DNA of 64,000 bases from Nocardia acididurans (GTDB lineage: Bacteria; Actinomycetota; Actinomycetes; Mycobacteriales; Mycobacteriaceae): positions 62,001 to 126,000 of the forward strand of contig NZ_JAERRJ010000010.1 of NCBI RefSeq assembly GCF_016741815.1, written 5' to 3'. A program made the position numbers and the translations under genes. Each line of letters starts with the position of its first letter. Positions within the stretch are counted from its first letter, which is position 1. This document shows positions 8,284 to 17,213 of this stretch, piece by piece. Under the pieces are notes generated by a model. That model was not told the DNA's origin. It searched no databases and saw only the letters and a list, made by a program, of their open reading frames with translations.

Positions 8284-8721
8284 TCAAGCGCTGTTCTCGG
8301 CCAGGGCTCGGAAGCACTCGAGGTCTCGGAGCAGGTTGCGGCGTAGTCGGCCGCCGAAGAGAAGAAGCACCAGGCGGTCGGGGCCGGCGGGGGTGATCCG
8401 GACGTGGAGGCGGACCGCGCATCGGTGGTCGCCGCGGGGTTCGACGGTGCGGGTGCCGGTGGCCGTCACGCCGCTGGTGGTTCGCCAGCGGAAGCTGTGG
8501 CCGGGGTCGACCGCGATCACCTCGCCGCTGTTGCGGTAGGTGCGGCCCGCGAAACGCAGGATCTCGGCGGTGCGGGTGCCGACGCGTACCTGACCTGCCG
8601 GGTCCGGTCCCATGGTGTGCACGCCGTGCCGCCAGCGCGGGTCGTTGTCATAGTCGGCGAGCAGCGCCCAGACGGCGGCGGCCGGGCGGGCGATCTCGGC
8701 TTCGGCGACGAGTTCTGTCAT
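8284..8721 (-). CDS. SRPBCC (START-like) family protein
   Basis: 145 residues from ATG 8721. The start MTELVAEAEIARPAAAVWALLADYDNDPRW is the typical first strand and helix of the polyketide cyclase/dehydrase (SRPBCC) fold, a hydrophobic-ligand binding cup. The rest alternates strands with many Arg and Thr residues; no catalytic motif stands out. The frame extends upstream but that part is basic and noncoding in style. It is convergent with the HExxH gene and divergent from pimB. Ligand and role are unknown. Confidence 0.75.
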   Translation of the reverse strand: MTELVAEAEIARPAAAVWALLADYDNDPRWRHGVHTMGPDPAGQVRVGTRTAEILRFAGRTYRNSGEVIAVDPGHSFRWRTTSGVTATGTRTVEPRGDHRCAVRLHVRITPAGPDRLVLLLFGGRLRRNLLRDLECFRALAENSA

Positions 8722-8869
8722 GGTTTCGGCTTTCGCTCTATGCCTCCAGCATGGCAGGTGTGCCGACATCCGCCTGCCAGGCCGCGCGACTCGGGTTCGG
8801 CCGTGGGCCGCCGCGCCTCGTCGACGTGTGGCGGAAGGGGGTGCGGCGCGGTGCAGTAGGTTTGTGCGC

Positions 8870-10033
8870 ATGGGGCGAACGCTGCTGGTTACCAATGACT
8901 TCCCGCCGCGACCGGGTGGTATCCAGTCGTACCTGCACGCGTTGACGCTGCAGTTGCCCGCCGATGAGCTGGTGGTGTACGCGCCGCGGTGGCGGGGGGA
9001 CAGTCATCGGAAATTCGATGCGCAGCAGCCGTTTCAGGTGGTGCGGCATCCCACGACCTTGATGCTGCCCACGCCGCTGGTGGTGCGGCGGGCGGCCAAG
9101 CTGATGCGTGACGAGCAGTGCGATCGGGTGTGGTTCGGGGCGGCCGCGCCGCTGGCGCTGATGTCGCCGCTGCTGCGGCGGGCGGGGGCCGAACGGATCA
9201 TCGCGTCCACACACGGGCACGAGGTGGGCTGGTCGATGCTGCCCGCGGCGCGGCAGGCGCTGCGGGTGATCGGGGACCACACCGATGTGGTCACCTATGT
9301 CAGCAAGTACACGCGGCGGCGGTTCTCGGCGGCGTTCGGCGCCCAGGCCGCGCTCGAATATCTGCCGCCCGCAGTGGATTCCGAGGTGTTCAAGCCGGAT
9401 CCGGCGGCGCGCGCCGAACTGCGCGCCCGGTACGGGCTGGGGGATCGGCCCACGATTCTGTGCCTGTCCCGCCTGGTCCCGCGCAAGGGGCAGGACATGC
9501 TGATCACGGCCATGCCGGAGATCAAGCGGCGGGTCGACGGCGCCGTGCTGGTCATCGCGGGCAGTGGCCCGTACGAGGAGAAGCTGCGGGTGTTCGCCGA
9601 CGCCATGGGGCTGTCGGACGACGTGATCTTCACCGGGCGGGTGCCGTCCCAGGAACTCGCCGCCCACCACACCATCGCCGATGTCTTCGCCATGCCGTGC
9701 CGCACCCGCGGCTTCGGCCTGGACGTGGAGGGTCTCGGCATCGTCTTCCTGGAGGCCTCGGCCACCGGCGTGCCGGTGATCGCGGGCGATTCGGGCGGTG
9801 CGCCGGAAACCGTCCGCGAGGGCGAGACCGGCCGGGTGGTCGGCGGCAAGGATATTCAGGCCCTCACCGACGCCGTCGTCGACATCCTCTCCGACCGGGA
9901 CGCCGCCGCGGCCATGGGCGCCGCGGGCCGCGATTGGGTTCGGCGGCAATGGCGTTGGGATCTCATGGGCGCCCGCCTGCGCGAGCTGCTGGACCCGAAC
10001 CCCATGTTCGCGCAGCATCCGGGCCTGGACTGA
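8870..10033 (+). CDS. pimB: GDP-mannose-dependent PIM alpha-mannosyltransferase PimB'
   Basis: A 387-residue GT4 family GT-B enzyme, the same size as M. tuberculosis Rv2188c (385). It adds the second mannose to phosphatidylinositol monomannoside on the inner face of the membrane, giving PIM2, precursor of lipomannan and lipoarabinomannan. The start MGRTLLVTNDFPPRPGGIQS has the GG acceptor loop (16-17). GSGPYEEKL (231-239) and the EX7E pair E287/E295 in EGLGIVFLEAS form the nucleotide-sugar site. The ATG at 8870 was chosen because it opens the N-terminal Rossmann strand. In M. tuberculosis fadD15 (Rv2187) follows; here that gene is absent and the SRPBCC genes follow directly. Confidence 0.93.
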   Translation: MGRTLLVTNDFPPRPGGIQSYLHALTLQLPADELVVYAPRWRGDSHRKFDAQQPFQVVRHPTTLMLPTPLVVRRAAKLMRDEQCDRVWFGAAAPLALMSPLLRRAGAERIIASTHGHEVGWSMLPAARQALRVIGDHTDVVTYVSKYTRRRFSAAFGAQAALEYLPPAVDSEVFKPDPAARAELRARYGLGDRPTILCLSRLVPRKGQDMLITAMPEIKRRVDGAVLVIAGSGPYEEKLRVFADAMGLSDDVIFTGRVPSQELAAHHTIADVFAMPCRTRGFGLDVEGLGIVFLEASATGVPVIAGDSGGAPETVREGETGRVVGGKDIQALTDAVVDILSDRDAAAAMGAAGRDWVRRQWRWDLMGARLRELLDPNPMFAQHPGLD

Positions 10034-10157
10034 CGCGGCGATCCGGCGACGGCCGCTCGCTGCGAGAGCGCTACGGGTCGGAACGAGACCGGGGTCACTC
10101 GGGCCGTGGCCAGGCTGTGCGACACGGTCGCAATTTGGCACTGTTAGGCTCACGGTC

Positions 10158-10547
10158 GTGAGCAGTATCCAGGTTGCCGACCAGACATTCGTCGCCGCGC
10201 CGGGCTCGGCCGTGGGCGAGGTGCTGGCCGATCGTGCCCGCTGGCGTCAATGGTGGCCCGATCTGCAGCTCCAGGTGCGAGAAGACCGGGGCGACAAGGG
10301 AATTCGCTGGACGGTCACCGGTGCGCTGGACGGCACCATGGAGGTGTGGCTGGAATCCATGCTGGACGGCGTGATCCTGCACTACTTCCTGCACGCCGAG
10401 CCCGAGGGCGGGGCCGAGGGCCTGTCCATCCGTGATCTGATGGCCGCCAACCGGGTGCGCCGGGTCGCGGGGAAGAAGATGTCCTTCGAGATCAAGGCCC
10501 GGCTCGAGGCGGGCCGTCCGGCCGGCGTCGCGCCCGCGGCGCGCTGA
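10158..10547 (+). CDS. Conserved SRPBCC-like protein (Rv2186c-like)
   Basis: 129 residues from GTG 10158, the same length as M. tuberculosis Rv2186c, which lies at the matching position. The sequence (FVAAPGSAVGEVLADRARWRQWWPDL) resembles the start of a START-like fold in which a Trp pair lines the cavity entrance. No catalytic residues are recognisable. It precedes a second SRPBCC protein by 42 bp, on the same strand, in the PIM region. A lipid-binding role is a guess. Confidence 0.8.
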   Translation: MSSIQVADQTFVAAPGSAVGEVLADRARWRQWWPDLQLQVREDRGDKGIRWTVTGALDGTMEVWLESMLDGVILHYFLHAEPEGGAEGLSIRDLMAANRVRRVAGKKMSFEIKARLEAGRPAGVAPAAR

Positions 10548-10589
10548 CGCCGGTACCACCGACCCTCCGGAAAGGAAGCGCTGCCTCCC

Positions 10590-11027
10590 ATGGCCGATCG
10601 GACTCAGAGGTCGATCGTGATCGACGCCCCCTCGGATCGGGTGATGGCCGTCATCGCGGACCTGGAGTCGTATCCGGAATGGGTCGCCGCGGCCCGTTCG
10701 GTCGAGGTGCTCGACAAGTTCCCGGACGGCCGCGCCCGCACTGCCCGGTTCGTCCTGGATGCCGGTGTCGTCAAGGACAATTACACGCTGTCCTACACCT
10801 GGCGTCCCGACGGCAAGGCCGTCAGCTGGACCCTCGTCGCCGGTGACCTGCAGAAAGCCCAGGACGGCACCTACGAGCTCATCGCCCTGCCCGACGGCAC
10901 CACCCAGGTGGTCTACGAACTCACCGTCGACCTGAACATCCCGATGATCGGCATGTTCAAACGGAAAGCCGAGAAGGTCATCACCGACACGGCCCTGAAG
11001 GAACTCAAGAAACGGGTCGAAGACTGA
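10590..11027 (+). CDS. SRPBCC family protein (Rv2185c-like)
   Basis: 145 residues, matching Rv2185c (144). The start RSIVIDAPSDRVMAVIADLESYPEWV is the classic first strand and helix of the polyketide cyclase/START fold. The C-terminal helix (about 115-145) is amphipathic and Lys-rich. AGGAAG lies about ten bases before the ATG. It probably binds a hydrophobic ligand such as an isoprenoid or lipid. It is 41 bp upstream of the ArsA-like ATPase gene and likely co-transcribed with it. Confidence 0.85.
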   Translation: MADRTQRSIVIDAPSDRVMAVIADLESYPEWVAAARSVEVLDKFPDGRARTARFVLDAGVVKDNYTLSYTWRPDGKAVSWTLVAGDLQKAQDGTYELIALPDGTTQVVYELTVDLNIPMIGMFKRKAEKVITDTALKELKKRVED

Positions 11028-11068
11028 CCGCGAGCGAGACCGAACGCCCGCCGCGCTCCACCACCCGG

Positions 11069-12436
11069 GTGGAGTTGTTCATCGGCAAGGGCGGTGTGGG
11101 GAAGACGACCCTGGCGTGCGCGACCGCCCTGGCCTACGCGCGCCACGGCCGACGGGTCCTGCTGGCGTCCCTCGATCAGGCCCATTCCCTCGGTGACGCA
11201 CTCGGATTCAGATTCCAGCATGTGCCCGGAGTGTCGCCCGGCGTCGCGGCCGTGCAGCCCGGCCTCGACGTGATCGAAGTGGATTCCCTTGCGCTGCTGG
11301 AGGATCGCTTCCGCGGCGTGGTGGCGCTGGCCGCCGTCGGCGCGGGCCACGATCACGGATTCGACCTGGGCGCACTGGATCCCGCCGAACTCACCGGCCT
11401 GCCCGGCGTGCAGGAGATCCTCGCACTGCTCGAGATCACCGACTTCGCCGAGACCGGCAACTGGGATGTCGTGGTGCTGGACTGCCCGCCCTCGGCCGAC
11501 ATGCTGCGCATCATCACCGCCCCCGACATGCTGCTCGGCTACCTCGAACGCGTCTGGCCCGCACACAACCGCACCATGACCGCCATCGGCCTCGACCTGA
11601 AGAAGGCCCTGCTCGCGGCCACCGTGCAGGAGATCGCCACGGCCGTCACCAGCGCCCGCGACCTGATCGCCGACCGCACCCGCACCGGCGCGAAACTGGT
11701 GACCGCCCCCGAACGGGTCGCGGTCGCCGAATCGGCCCGGGTCCGCTCCGCCGCGGCCCTGCTCGGCCTGCGGCTGGACGCGGTCCTGGTGAACAAGGTG
11801 CTGCCGGAACTGCCCGCCGCCGGGCCGTTTTCCGGCGGCGCGGCCGGGTCGTACGGTCCACGCGTCTCGTATTCCGAGATGCTGGCGGCGGACGCCCGCG
11901 ACAGGCGGCCCGCCGCGGCCGTCCCGCATCCCGCGGTGCAGTGGTATTTCAACCGGCGCGGCGAACAGCTCGACGTGGTGGCCGAATTGCGGCAGCGCAT
12001 GGGTGGGGTGCGGGTCGCGGTGGTGAGTCATACCGGGGCGGAGCCGGTGGGGTTGAACTCGCTGTCGGCACTCTCGTACGGGATCGACGCGAGTGGTGAC
12101 TGGGTGGGATCGGATGCGATCCCTATGCTTGGCACAGATGTGCTCGGCAGCGACACCGAGGGTGTGCTGTCCGCCGAGGGTGGGCCGGTGGTGCGGCTGG
12201 AATCGGAGGCGGGCGTGCATTCGGTGTTCGCGATGCGCATGCATCTACCCGTGGTCGATCCGTCGACCCTGCAGCTGGGACGAGTGGAGGACGATTTGAT
12301 CGTGGGAGCGGACGGGGTGCGGCGCCGCTTGCGGCTGGCGCCGGTTCTACGGCGGTGCACGGTCGATGCCGCCGAACTCGACGGAGACCAGCTTGTCATC
12401 AGGTTCCGGCCCGACCCACAGGTTTGGCCGAAATGA
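11069..12436 (+). CDS. ArsA/GET3-like P-loop ATPase (Rv2184c-like)
   Basis: 455 residues from GTG 11069. A deviant Walker A, GKGGVGKTT (6-14), opens the protein as in ArsA/GET3 and MinD-type ATPases. LDCPPSADMLRI is the switch II/Walker B region. The C-terminal third (about 310-455) is a beta-rich extension with Val/Leu/Asp content, as in actinobacterial ArsA-like proteins that carry a small-heat-shock-like end domain. Such ATPases move membrane proteins or metals; here neither is shown. It matches Rv2184c by position. Its stop overlaps the next gene by ATGA. The start could lie a little further upstream at a CTG (11024), but the P-loop is normally within the first ten residues. Confidence 0.85.
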   Translation: MELFIGKGGVGKTTLACATALAYARHGRRVLLASLDQAHSLGDALGFRFQHVPGVSPGVAAVQPGLDVIEVDSLALLEDRFRGVVALAAVGAGHDHGFDLGALDPAELTGLPGVQEILALLEITDFAETGNWDVVVLDCPPSADMLRIITAPDMLLGYLERVWPAHNRTMTAIGLDLKKALLAATVQEIATAVTSARDLIADRTRTGAKLVTAPERVAVAESARVRSAAALLGLRLDAVLVNKVLPELPAAGPFSGGAAGSYGPRVSYSEMLAADARDRRPAAAVPHPAVQWYFNRRGEQLDVVAELRQRMGGVRVAVVSHTGAEPVGLNSLSALSYGIDASGDWVGSDAIPMLGTDVLGSDTEGVLSAEGGPVVRLESEAGVHSVFAMRMHLPVVDPSTLQLGRVEDDLIVGADGVRRRLRLAPVLRRCTVDAAELDGDQLVIRFRPDPQVWPK

Positions 12437-13074
12437 CCAGCACCCACGACCACGCGCGCACCCCGCACCCGGACCAGAACCTGGGTGAATTCGCCGAGGA
12501 ACTGAAACTGCTCGCCGAAGCGGTGCTGGAGCGCGTCGAACCGGTGCTGCGCAAGACCGCCTCCGACGGGCGCGCGGAATGGGACAGCTGCAGCTGGTGC
12601 CCGGTCTGCGCCGCCGCGGCGGTGGTGCGCGGACAGCATCACGATGTGGTCGCCGCCATCGCCGAGCACGGCACCGCGATCGTGACCGTACTGCGTGAAG
12701 CCCTGGCCGGAGTGCCGGTCGAGCCGGTCATTCCGCCGGACCTGGATCCGGAGTCGGCCGACTACAACCCGCGCCACGACCACGAGGAGTACACCGGGCG
12801 TGCCGGTGATTCGGCCGGGCGCACGCACGACACTTCGGGCCGTGCCGGAGATTCGGCGGGATCAGATCCCGGTTCGGCTGCGCGAGATCAGGATTCGGGC
12901 TCCGATGCCGCGGGTGACGCCGATGAGACCTCGGGCCGGAGCCGCTTCGGTCGCGGACCCGGCACCGCCAAGCGGCCGACCGGTGAAAAGGCCGGGCGCG
13001 CAAGCGGTCAGGGCAGCGACAAGCAGTCCGCGCGGCCCGGTTATGTCCCCATCCACGTCACCATCAAGGCATGA
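12433..13074 (+). CDS. Conserved hypothetical protein with Cys cluster (Rv2183c position)
   Basis: 213 residues from ATG 12433, overlapping the ATPase stop by 4 nt. The N-terminal half (about 10-105) is helical and contains WDSCSWCPVC, a three-cysteine cluster in C-x2-C-x2-C spacing that could bind a metal. The C-terminal half (about 110-200) is low-complexity: Gly, Asp, Ser, Arg, with repeated GRAGDSAG-like units, probably disordered. The last residues (YVPIHVTIKA) turn ordered again. Position matches Rv2183c. The tight coupling to the ATPase and to the following kinase suggests joint function. No function can be assigned. Confidence 0.75.
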   Translation: MTSTHDHARTPHPDQNLGEFAEELKLLAEAVLERVEPVLRKTASDGRAEWDSCSWCPVCAAAAVVRGQHHDVVAAIAEHGTAIVTVLREALAGVPVEPVIPPDLDPESADYNPRHDHEEYTGRAGDSAGRTHDTSGRAGDSAGSDPGSAARDQDSGSDAAGDADETSGRSRFGRGPGTAKRPTGEKAGRASGQGSDKQSARPGYVPIHVTIKA

Positions 13075-14078
13075 CGGGGGCATCGGACGTGCCGCTGACC
13101 GTGGGAATCGATGTGGGCGGCACCAATATTCGGGCCTCGGTGGTCGACGGCTCCGGTGAGGTGCTCGATACCGTGACCGCGCCGACGCCGCACTCGGCGC
13201 GGGCGCTCGAAGACGGGCTCGCCCGCGCGGTGCGGGAACTGTGCGGCAGGCATGCCATCGGCGCGGTGGGTCTGGCGGTGGCCGGATTCGTGGACGAGGA
13301 CCGTGCCACAGTGCGTTTCGCACCGCATCTACCGTGGGAGGACGCGCCGGTGGCGCAGCGGCTCACCGATCGGCTCGGGCTGCCGGTGATTCTCGAACAC
13401 GATGCGAACGCCGCCATGTGGGCCGAATACCGGTTCGGTGCGGCCGCGGGCGGGCGCAATGTGGTGCTGGTGGCGATCGGCACGGGGATAGGAGCCGCGC
13501 TGCTGGTGGGCGGGCAGCTGTATCGCGGAAGCTACGGTGTCGCACCGGAACTCGGTCATCTGCAGGTGGTGCCCAACGGCCGCGCCTGCGCCTGCGGCAA
13601 ACGCGGCTGCTGGGAAAGGTATTGCAGCGGAACCGCTCTGGTGGACACCGCACTGGAGATGCTGGCCACCGATCCGCAGCGTTCCACCGTGCTGGCCCGT
13701 GAGGTGAAGCGGGAGCCGGGTGCGCTGACCGGTCGCCGGGTCGCGGGCGCGGCCCAGGACGGCGATCCGGTGGCCATCGACGTGATGGCCGATTTCGCGC
13801 GCTGGCTCGGTCTCGGCCTGGCCTTCGTCAGCGATATCTTCGACCCGGATCTGATCGTGGTCGCGGGTGGCGTGAGCACGTCCGCGCCGCTGTTCCTGGA
13901 CGAGGCCCGCGAGCACTACGCCGCCTCCATCACCGGTGCGCGGCATCGCCGCCTCGCGCGGATTCGCACCGCGCAACTGGGTGAGGCCGCGGGCATGATC
14001 GGCGCCGCCGAACTCGCGCGCGCGGCGCTTCCGGGTTACGTCACCGTAGGTTCGCCCGCCGACGGTTACCGCACGTAA
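13071..14078 (+). CDS. ROK family sugar kinase (glucokinase-like)
   Basis: 335 residues, ATGA overlap with the gene before. The phosphate loop GIDVGGTNIRAS (12-23), catalytic-base region EHDANAAMWAE (D111), GTGIGAALLVGGQLYRG, and the ROK zinc site H163 with C173, C175 and C180 (CACGKRGC) are all present, and no N-terminal HTH is fused, so this is a kinase and not a ROK repressor. It would phosphorylate glucose or a related hexose with ATP. The M. tuberculosis segment lacks a kinase here, so this is an insertion into an otherwise conserved operon. Substrate is inferred only. Confidence 0.85.
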   Translation: MTGASDVPLTVGIDVGGTNIRASVVDGSGEVLDTVTAPTPHSARALEDGLARAVRELCGRHAIGAVGLAVAGFVDEDRATVRFAPHLPWEDAPVAQRLTDRLGLPVILEHDANAAMWAEYRFGAAAGGRNVVLVAIGTGIGAALLVGGQLYRGSYGVAPELGHLQVVPNGRACACGKRGCWERYCSGTALVDTALEMLATDPQRSTVLAREVKREPGALTGRRVAGAAQDGDPVAIDVMADFARWLGLGLAFVSDIFDPDLIVVAGGVSTSAPLFLDEAREHYAASITGARHRRLARIRTAQLGEAAGMIGAAELARAALPGYVTVGSPADGYRT

Positions 14079-14211
14079 AACCTGTGATCGAACCCGCCAC
14101 ATTCCGGGGGGAGCGGTTGGTCACACACAGGTCTCAGCGGTAGAGTCGCCTACTGAGTGTGGTGCCCGCAACGAAGCCGGTCCCGGGTATCGAAACAGGG
14201 GAAAGGACGAG

Positions 14212-14937
14212 ATGTTCTACTGGCTGCTGAAATTCGTCTTGGTGGGACCGTTCATCCACTTGTACAACAGGCCCAAATTCGAGGGCCTGGAGAACATCCC
14301 TGAAGACGGCGCAGCGATCCTGGCCGGCAATCACCTGTCGTTCACCGACTGGCTGTTCACCCCGCTGGCCAGCCCGCGCCGCATCACCTACCTGGCCAAG
14401 GCCGAGTACTTCACCACCCCGGGTCTGAAGGGCCGCCTGCAGAAGTTCTTCTTCGCGGGCACCGGCCAGTACCCGATCGACCGTTCCGGCGCGTCCGCCG
14501 CCGAAGCCGCCCTCAACACCGCGCGCAAGCTGCTGGAGGAGGGCCGTCTGGTGGGCCTGTACCCGGAGGGCACCCGCTCCCCGGACGGCCGCCTGTACAA
14601 GGGCAAGACCGGAGTGGCACGCCTCGCCCTGGAGACCGGTGTCCCGGTGATCCCGGTGGCTCTGATCGGTACCGACGAGGTGTGCCCGCCCGGCCCGTTC
14701 CGCTGGCGGCGCAAGAAGGTCACCGTGAAGTTCGGCGCCCCCATCGACTTCTCGCGTTACGAGGGCATGGGCGGCAACCGCTTCGTCGAGCGCGCCGTCA
14801 CCGACGAGATCATGTACGAGCTCATGCGGATGGGCGATCAGGAGTACGTCGACGTGTACGCCGCGAGCCTGAAGAAGGGCGTGCCGTCCGGCTCGACGCC
14901 CGACGCCGACCGTATCCCGCAGACCATGGCGGGCTGA
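14212..14937 (+). CDS. Lysophospholipid acyltransferase, PlsC family (Rv2182c-like)
   Basis: 241 residues, the usual PlsC length. The acyltransferase box NHLSFTDW gives the HX4D pair H41/D46, and YPEGTRSPDG (118-126) is the phosphate-binding motif II. The short hydrophobic start (LLKFVLVGPFIHLY) suggests a membrane-surface protein on the cytoplasmic side. It should acylate lysophosphatidate or a related lysolipid with acyl-CoA. Position matches Rv2182c. GGGAAAGGA lies six or so bases before the ATG. A strong bidirectional hairpin ends the unit. Confidence 0.88.
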   Translation: MFYWLLKFVLVGPFIHLYNRPKFEGLENIPEDGAAILAGNHLSFTDWLFTPLASPRRITYLAKAEYFTTPGLKGRLQKFFFAGTGQYPIDRSGASAAEAALNTARKLLEEGRLVGLYPEGTRSPDGRLYKGKTGVARLALETGVPVIPVALIGTDEVCPPGPFRWRRKKVTVKFGAPIDFSRYEGMGGNRFVERAVTDEIMYELMRMGDQEYVDVYAASLKKGVPSGSTPDADRIPQTMAG

Positions 14938-14953
14938 GGCTCACCCCTCGGCC

Positions 14954-14996
14954 GACGAAAGGGCCGCGATCCGGATTGGATCGCGGCCCTTTCGTC
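14954..14996. terminator. Bidirectional terminator hairpin
   Basis: A perfect 19-bp stem: GACGAAAGGGCCGCGATCC (14954-14972), loop of 5, and its complement (14978-14996). The outer arms include AAAG/CTTT so either strand ends with a short T-run. It sits between the convergent acyltransferase and RNase AS genes. Confidence 0.85.
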
Positions 14997-15045
14997 TGCG
15001 GCCGGTTTGCCTTGGGCGGCAGAGCTTCTCGAGGCCCAGCGACGG

Positions 15046-15543
15046 TCAGGACGCCTGTCGCCTGCGATGCGCCTCGATGGCCTCGAACTTGGCGAGGTTG
15101 TGCCGGGCGTCGGCCAGCGCGTCGTGCGCGTCCTTGGGCACCGGCGGCAGCGCGGGCTTGCCGTGCTGATCCCAGTGCTGGCGCAGCTCGTTGGTGTATC
15201 GGGGCAGCGCGTTGGGCAGATCCACCATCGATCCCCACAGCTGGCACAGCGCCACATGGTCGTAGGCGCTGACCCACGCCCAGAGTTCCGGTTCGACGCC
15301 CGGCCGCGGCACCAGGAACTTGTACAGATCGTCGCGGATCTTCTCCCGGCTCTTCCACAGCGGTGACGCGGGCGGCGGCAACTGCGGCAGCACGTAGCGC
15401 CGCACGAACGGCCCGGCCTTGCTCTCGTCGAATTCGGTCGAGATCGCGTAGTACTCGCGCCCGTCCTCACACACGACGGCGATGGACACGAGGTCGATGA
15501 CGATACCGTCCTCGATGAATTCGCAATCGTAAAAGTATCTCAA
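15046..15543 (-). CDS. RNase AS, 3'-5' exoribonuclease (Rv2179c-like)
   Basis: 165 residues against 168 in M. tuberculosis Rv2179c, an exoribonuclease that trims poly(A)-rich RNA. The DEDDh catalytic set is present: D6 and E8 in FYDCEF, D95 in SAYDHVAL, H140 and D145 in AHDALADAR. The TTG at 15543 (coding L, then RYFYDCEF) is chosen because it matches the family N-terminus exactly; an AGGAGAAGG lies 10-15 bases before it. The longer frame starting at 15585 adds an Arg/Pro stretch that looks untranslated. It is divergent from aroG. Confidence 0.9.
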   Translation of the reverse strand: MRYFYDCEFIEDGIVIDLVSIAVVCEDGREYYAISTEFDESKAGPFVRRYVLPQLPPPASPLWKSREKIRDDLYKFLVPRPGVEPELWAWVSAYDHVALCQLWGSMVDLPNALPRYTNELRQHWDQHGKPALPPVPKDAHDALADARHNLAKFEAIEAHRRRQAS

Positions 15544-15738
15544 AGAGCTCGGCCTTCTCCTCGGTCGCCGTCGTCTCCGACGCACAGTGGCTGGGATGAT
15601 CCGGGCAGATCACCGGCTCTCTAGCCTAGGTTCCGTCGATTCGCGGGTACCCGGTGGGCGTAGGGCCTCGCACACGGTGTGAGCTTTTCCAGCCCTGGGG
15701 GTGGTTCGCGGGGCGAACGTGGTCCGTATTCTGAACGG

Positions 15739-17127
15739 GTGAACTGGACCGTCGACGTACCGATCGATCGCTTGCCGGAACTTCCTCCGTTGCCCGCCGA
15801 GCTGCGTCGGCGACTCGACGACGCGCTTGCTCGTCCCGCGCTGCAGCAGCCGTCCTGGGATCCCGAGCAGGCCGCCAATATGCGCACCGTGCTGGAGAGT
15901 GTTCCGCCCATCTGCGTGCCCGCCGAGGTGGAGGAGCTGAAGCTGCGCCTGGCCGAGGTGGCGCGCGGCGAGGCGTTCCTCATGCAGGGTGGCGACTGCG
16001 CCGAGACCTTTGCCGACAACACCGAACCGCATATCCGCGGCAATATCCGCACGCTGCTGCAGATGGCCGTGGTGCTGACCTATGGCGCGAGCCTGCCCGT
16101 GGTGAAGGTGGCGCGGATCGCCGGGCAGTACGCGAAACCGCGTTCGGCCGATACCGATTCGCTGGGGCTCAAGTCCTACCGCGGTGACATGGTGAACTCC
16201 CTCGCCGCGGATCCGGCGCTGCGCGAACATGATCCGTCCCGGCTGGTGCGCGCGTACGCGAACGCCTCGGCCGCCATGAACCTGGTGCGGGCGCTCACCA
16301 GCGCCGGCATGGCCGATCTGCACAAGGTGCACGACTGGAACCGCGAGTTCGTGGCGCAGTCCCCGGCGGGGGCCCGCTACGAGGCCATGGCCACCGAGAT
16401 CGACCGGGCGCTGGCGTTCATGAACGCCTGCCGTGTGAACGATCCGAACCTGTCGAGCGCGCGGATCTACGCCTCGCACGAGGCGCTGGTGCTCGATTAC
16501 GAGCGGGCCATGCTGCGGCTGAGCGAGCATCCGGTGTCGGGTGAGCCGGTGCTGTACGACCTGTCCGCGCACTTCCTGTGGATCGGTGAGCGCACCCGTC
16601 AGCTCGACGGCGCGCATATCGCGCTGGCCGAACTGCTGGCCAATCCGATCGGTTTGAAGATCGGCCCGTCCACCACCCCCGAGCAGGCCGTGGAGTATGT
16701 GGAGCGGCTCGATCCCAACAACGAGCCGGGCCGGCTGACGCTGGTGGCGCGCATGGGCAACGGCAAGGTGCGCGACGTGCTGCCCGCCATCATCGAGAAG
16801 GTGCAGGCCACCGGACATCAGGTGATCTGGCAGTGCGATCCGATGCACGGCAACACCCACGAGGCGTCCACCGGATACAAGACCCGCCACTTCGATCGCA
16901 TCGTCGACGAGGTGCAGGGGTTCTTCGAGGTGCATCACGCGCTGGGCACGCATCCGGGCGGACTGCACATCGAGCTCACCGGCGAGAACGTCACCGAATG
17001 CCTCGGTGGCGCGCAGGACATCTCGGACGCCGACCTCGAGGGCCGCTACGAGACCGCGTGCGATCCGCGCCTGAACACCCAGCAGTCGCTGGAGCTGGCG
17101 TTCCTGGTCGCGGAGATGCTGCGCTGA
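15739..17127 (+). CDS. aroG: 3-deoxy-D-arabino-heptulosonate 7-phosphate synthase, class II
   Basis: 462 residues from GTG 15739, the same as M. tuberculosis AroG (Rv2178c). It condenses phosphoenolpyruvate and erythrose 4-phosphate in the first step of aromatic amino acid synthesis. The start VNWTVDVPIDRLPELPPLP is the family N-terminus. FLMQGGDCAETF holds the metal-binding cysteine; KPRSADTDSLGLKSYRGD and WQCDPMHGNTH carry PEP and metal ligands; GGLHIELTGENVTECLGG is the conserved C-terminal block. In mycobacteria it forms a complex with a small AroQ chorismate mutase encoded elsewhere. No leader peptide is seen. Confidence 0.95.
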   Translation: MNWTVDVPIDRLPELPPLPAELRRRLDDALARPALQQPSWDPEQAANMRTVLESVPPICVPAEVEELKLRLAEVARGEAFLMQGGDCAETFADNTEPHIRGNIRTLLQMAVVLTYGASLPVVKVARIAGQYAKPRSADTDSLGLKSYRGDMVNSLAADPALREHDPSRLVRAYANASAAMNLVRALTSAGMADLHKVHDWNREFVAQSPAGARYEAMATEIDRALAFMNACRVNDPNLSSARIYASHEALVLDYERAMLRLSEHPVSGEPVLYDLSAHFLWIGERTRQLDGAHIALAELLANPIGLKIGPSTTPEQAVEYVERLDPNNEPGRLTLVARMGNGKVRDVLPAIIEKVQATGHQVIWQCDPMHGNTHEASTGYKTRHFDRIVDEVQGFFEVHHALGTHPGGLHIELTGENVTECLGGAQDISDADLEGRYETACDPRLNTQQSLELAFLVAEMLR

Positions 17128-17160
17128 CGCGCGCCTGAATCAGGCTGCCGCACAGGCGAG

Positions 17161-17192
17161 ACGGGCCCCGATCCGGGCGGATCGGGGCCCGT
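17161..17192. terminator. Terminator hairpin between aroG and pknL
   Basis: A perfect 14-bp stem ACGGGCCCCGATCC (17161-17174) with complement at 17179-17192 and a GGGC loop. It lies between convergent genes. The T-run is minimal. Confidence 0.8.
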
Positions 17193-17213
17193 TGCCGTGC
17201 GTGGGCCGAGCGG

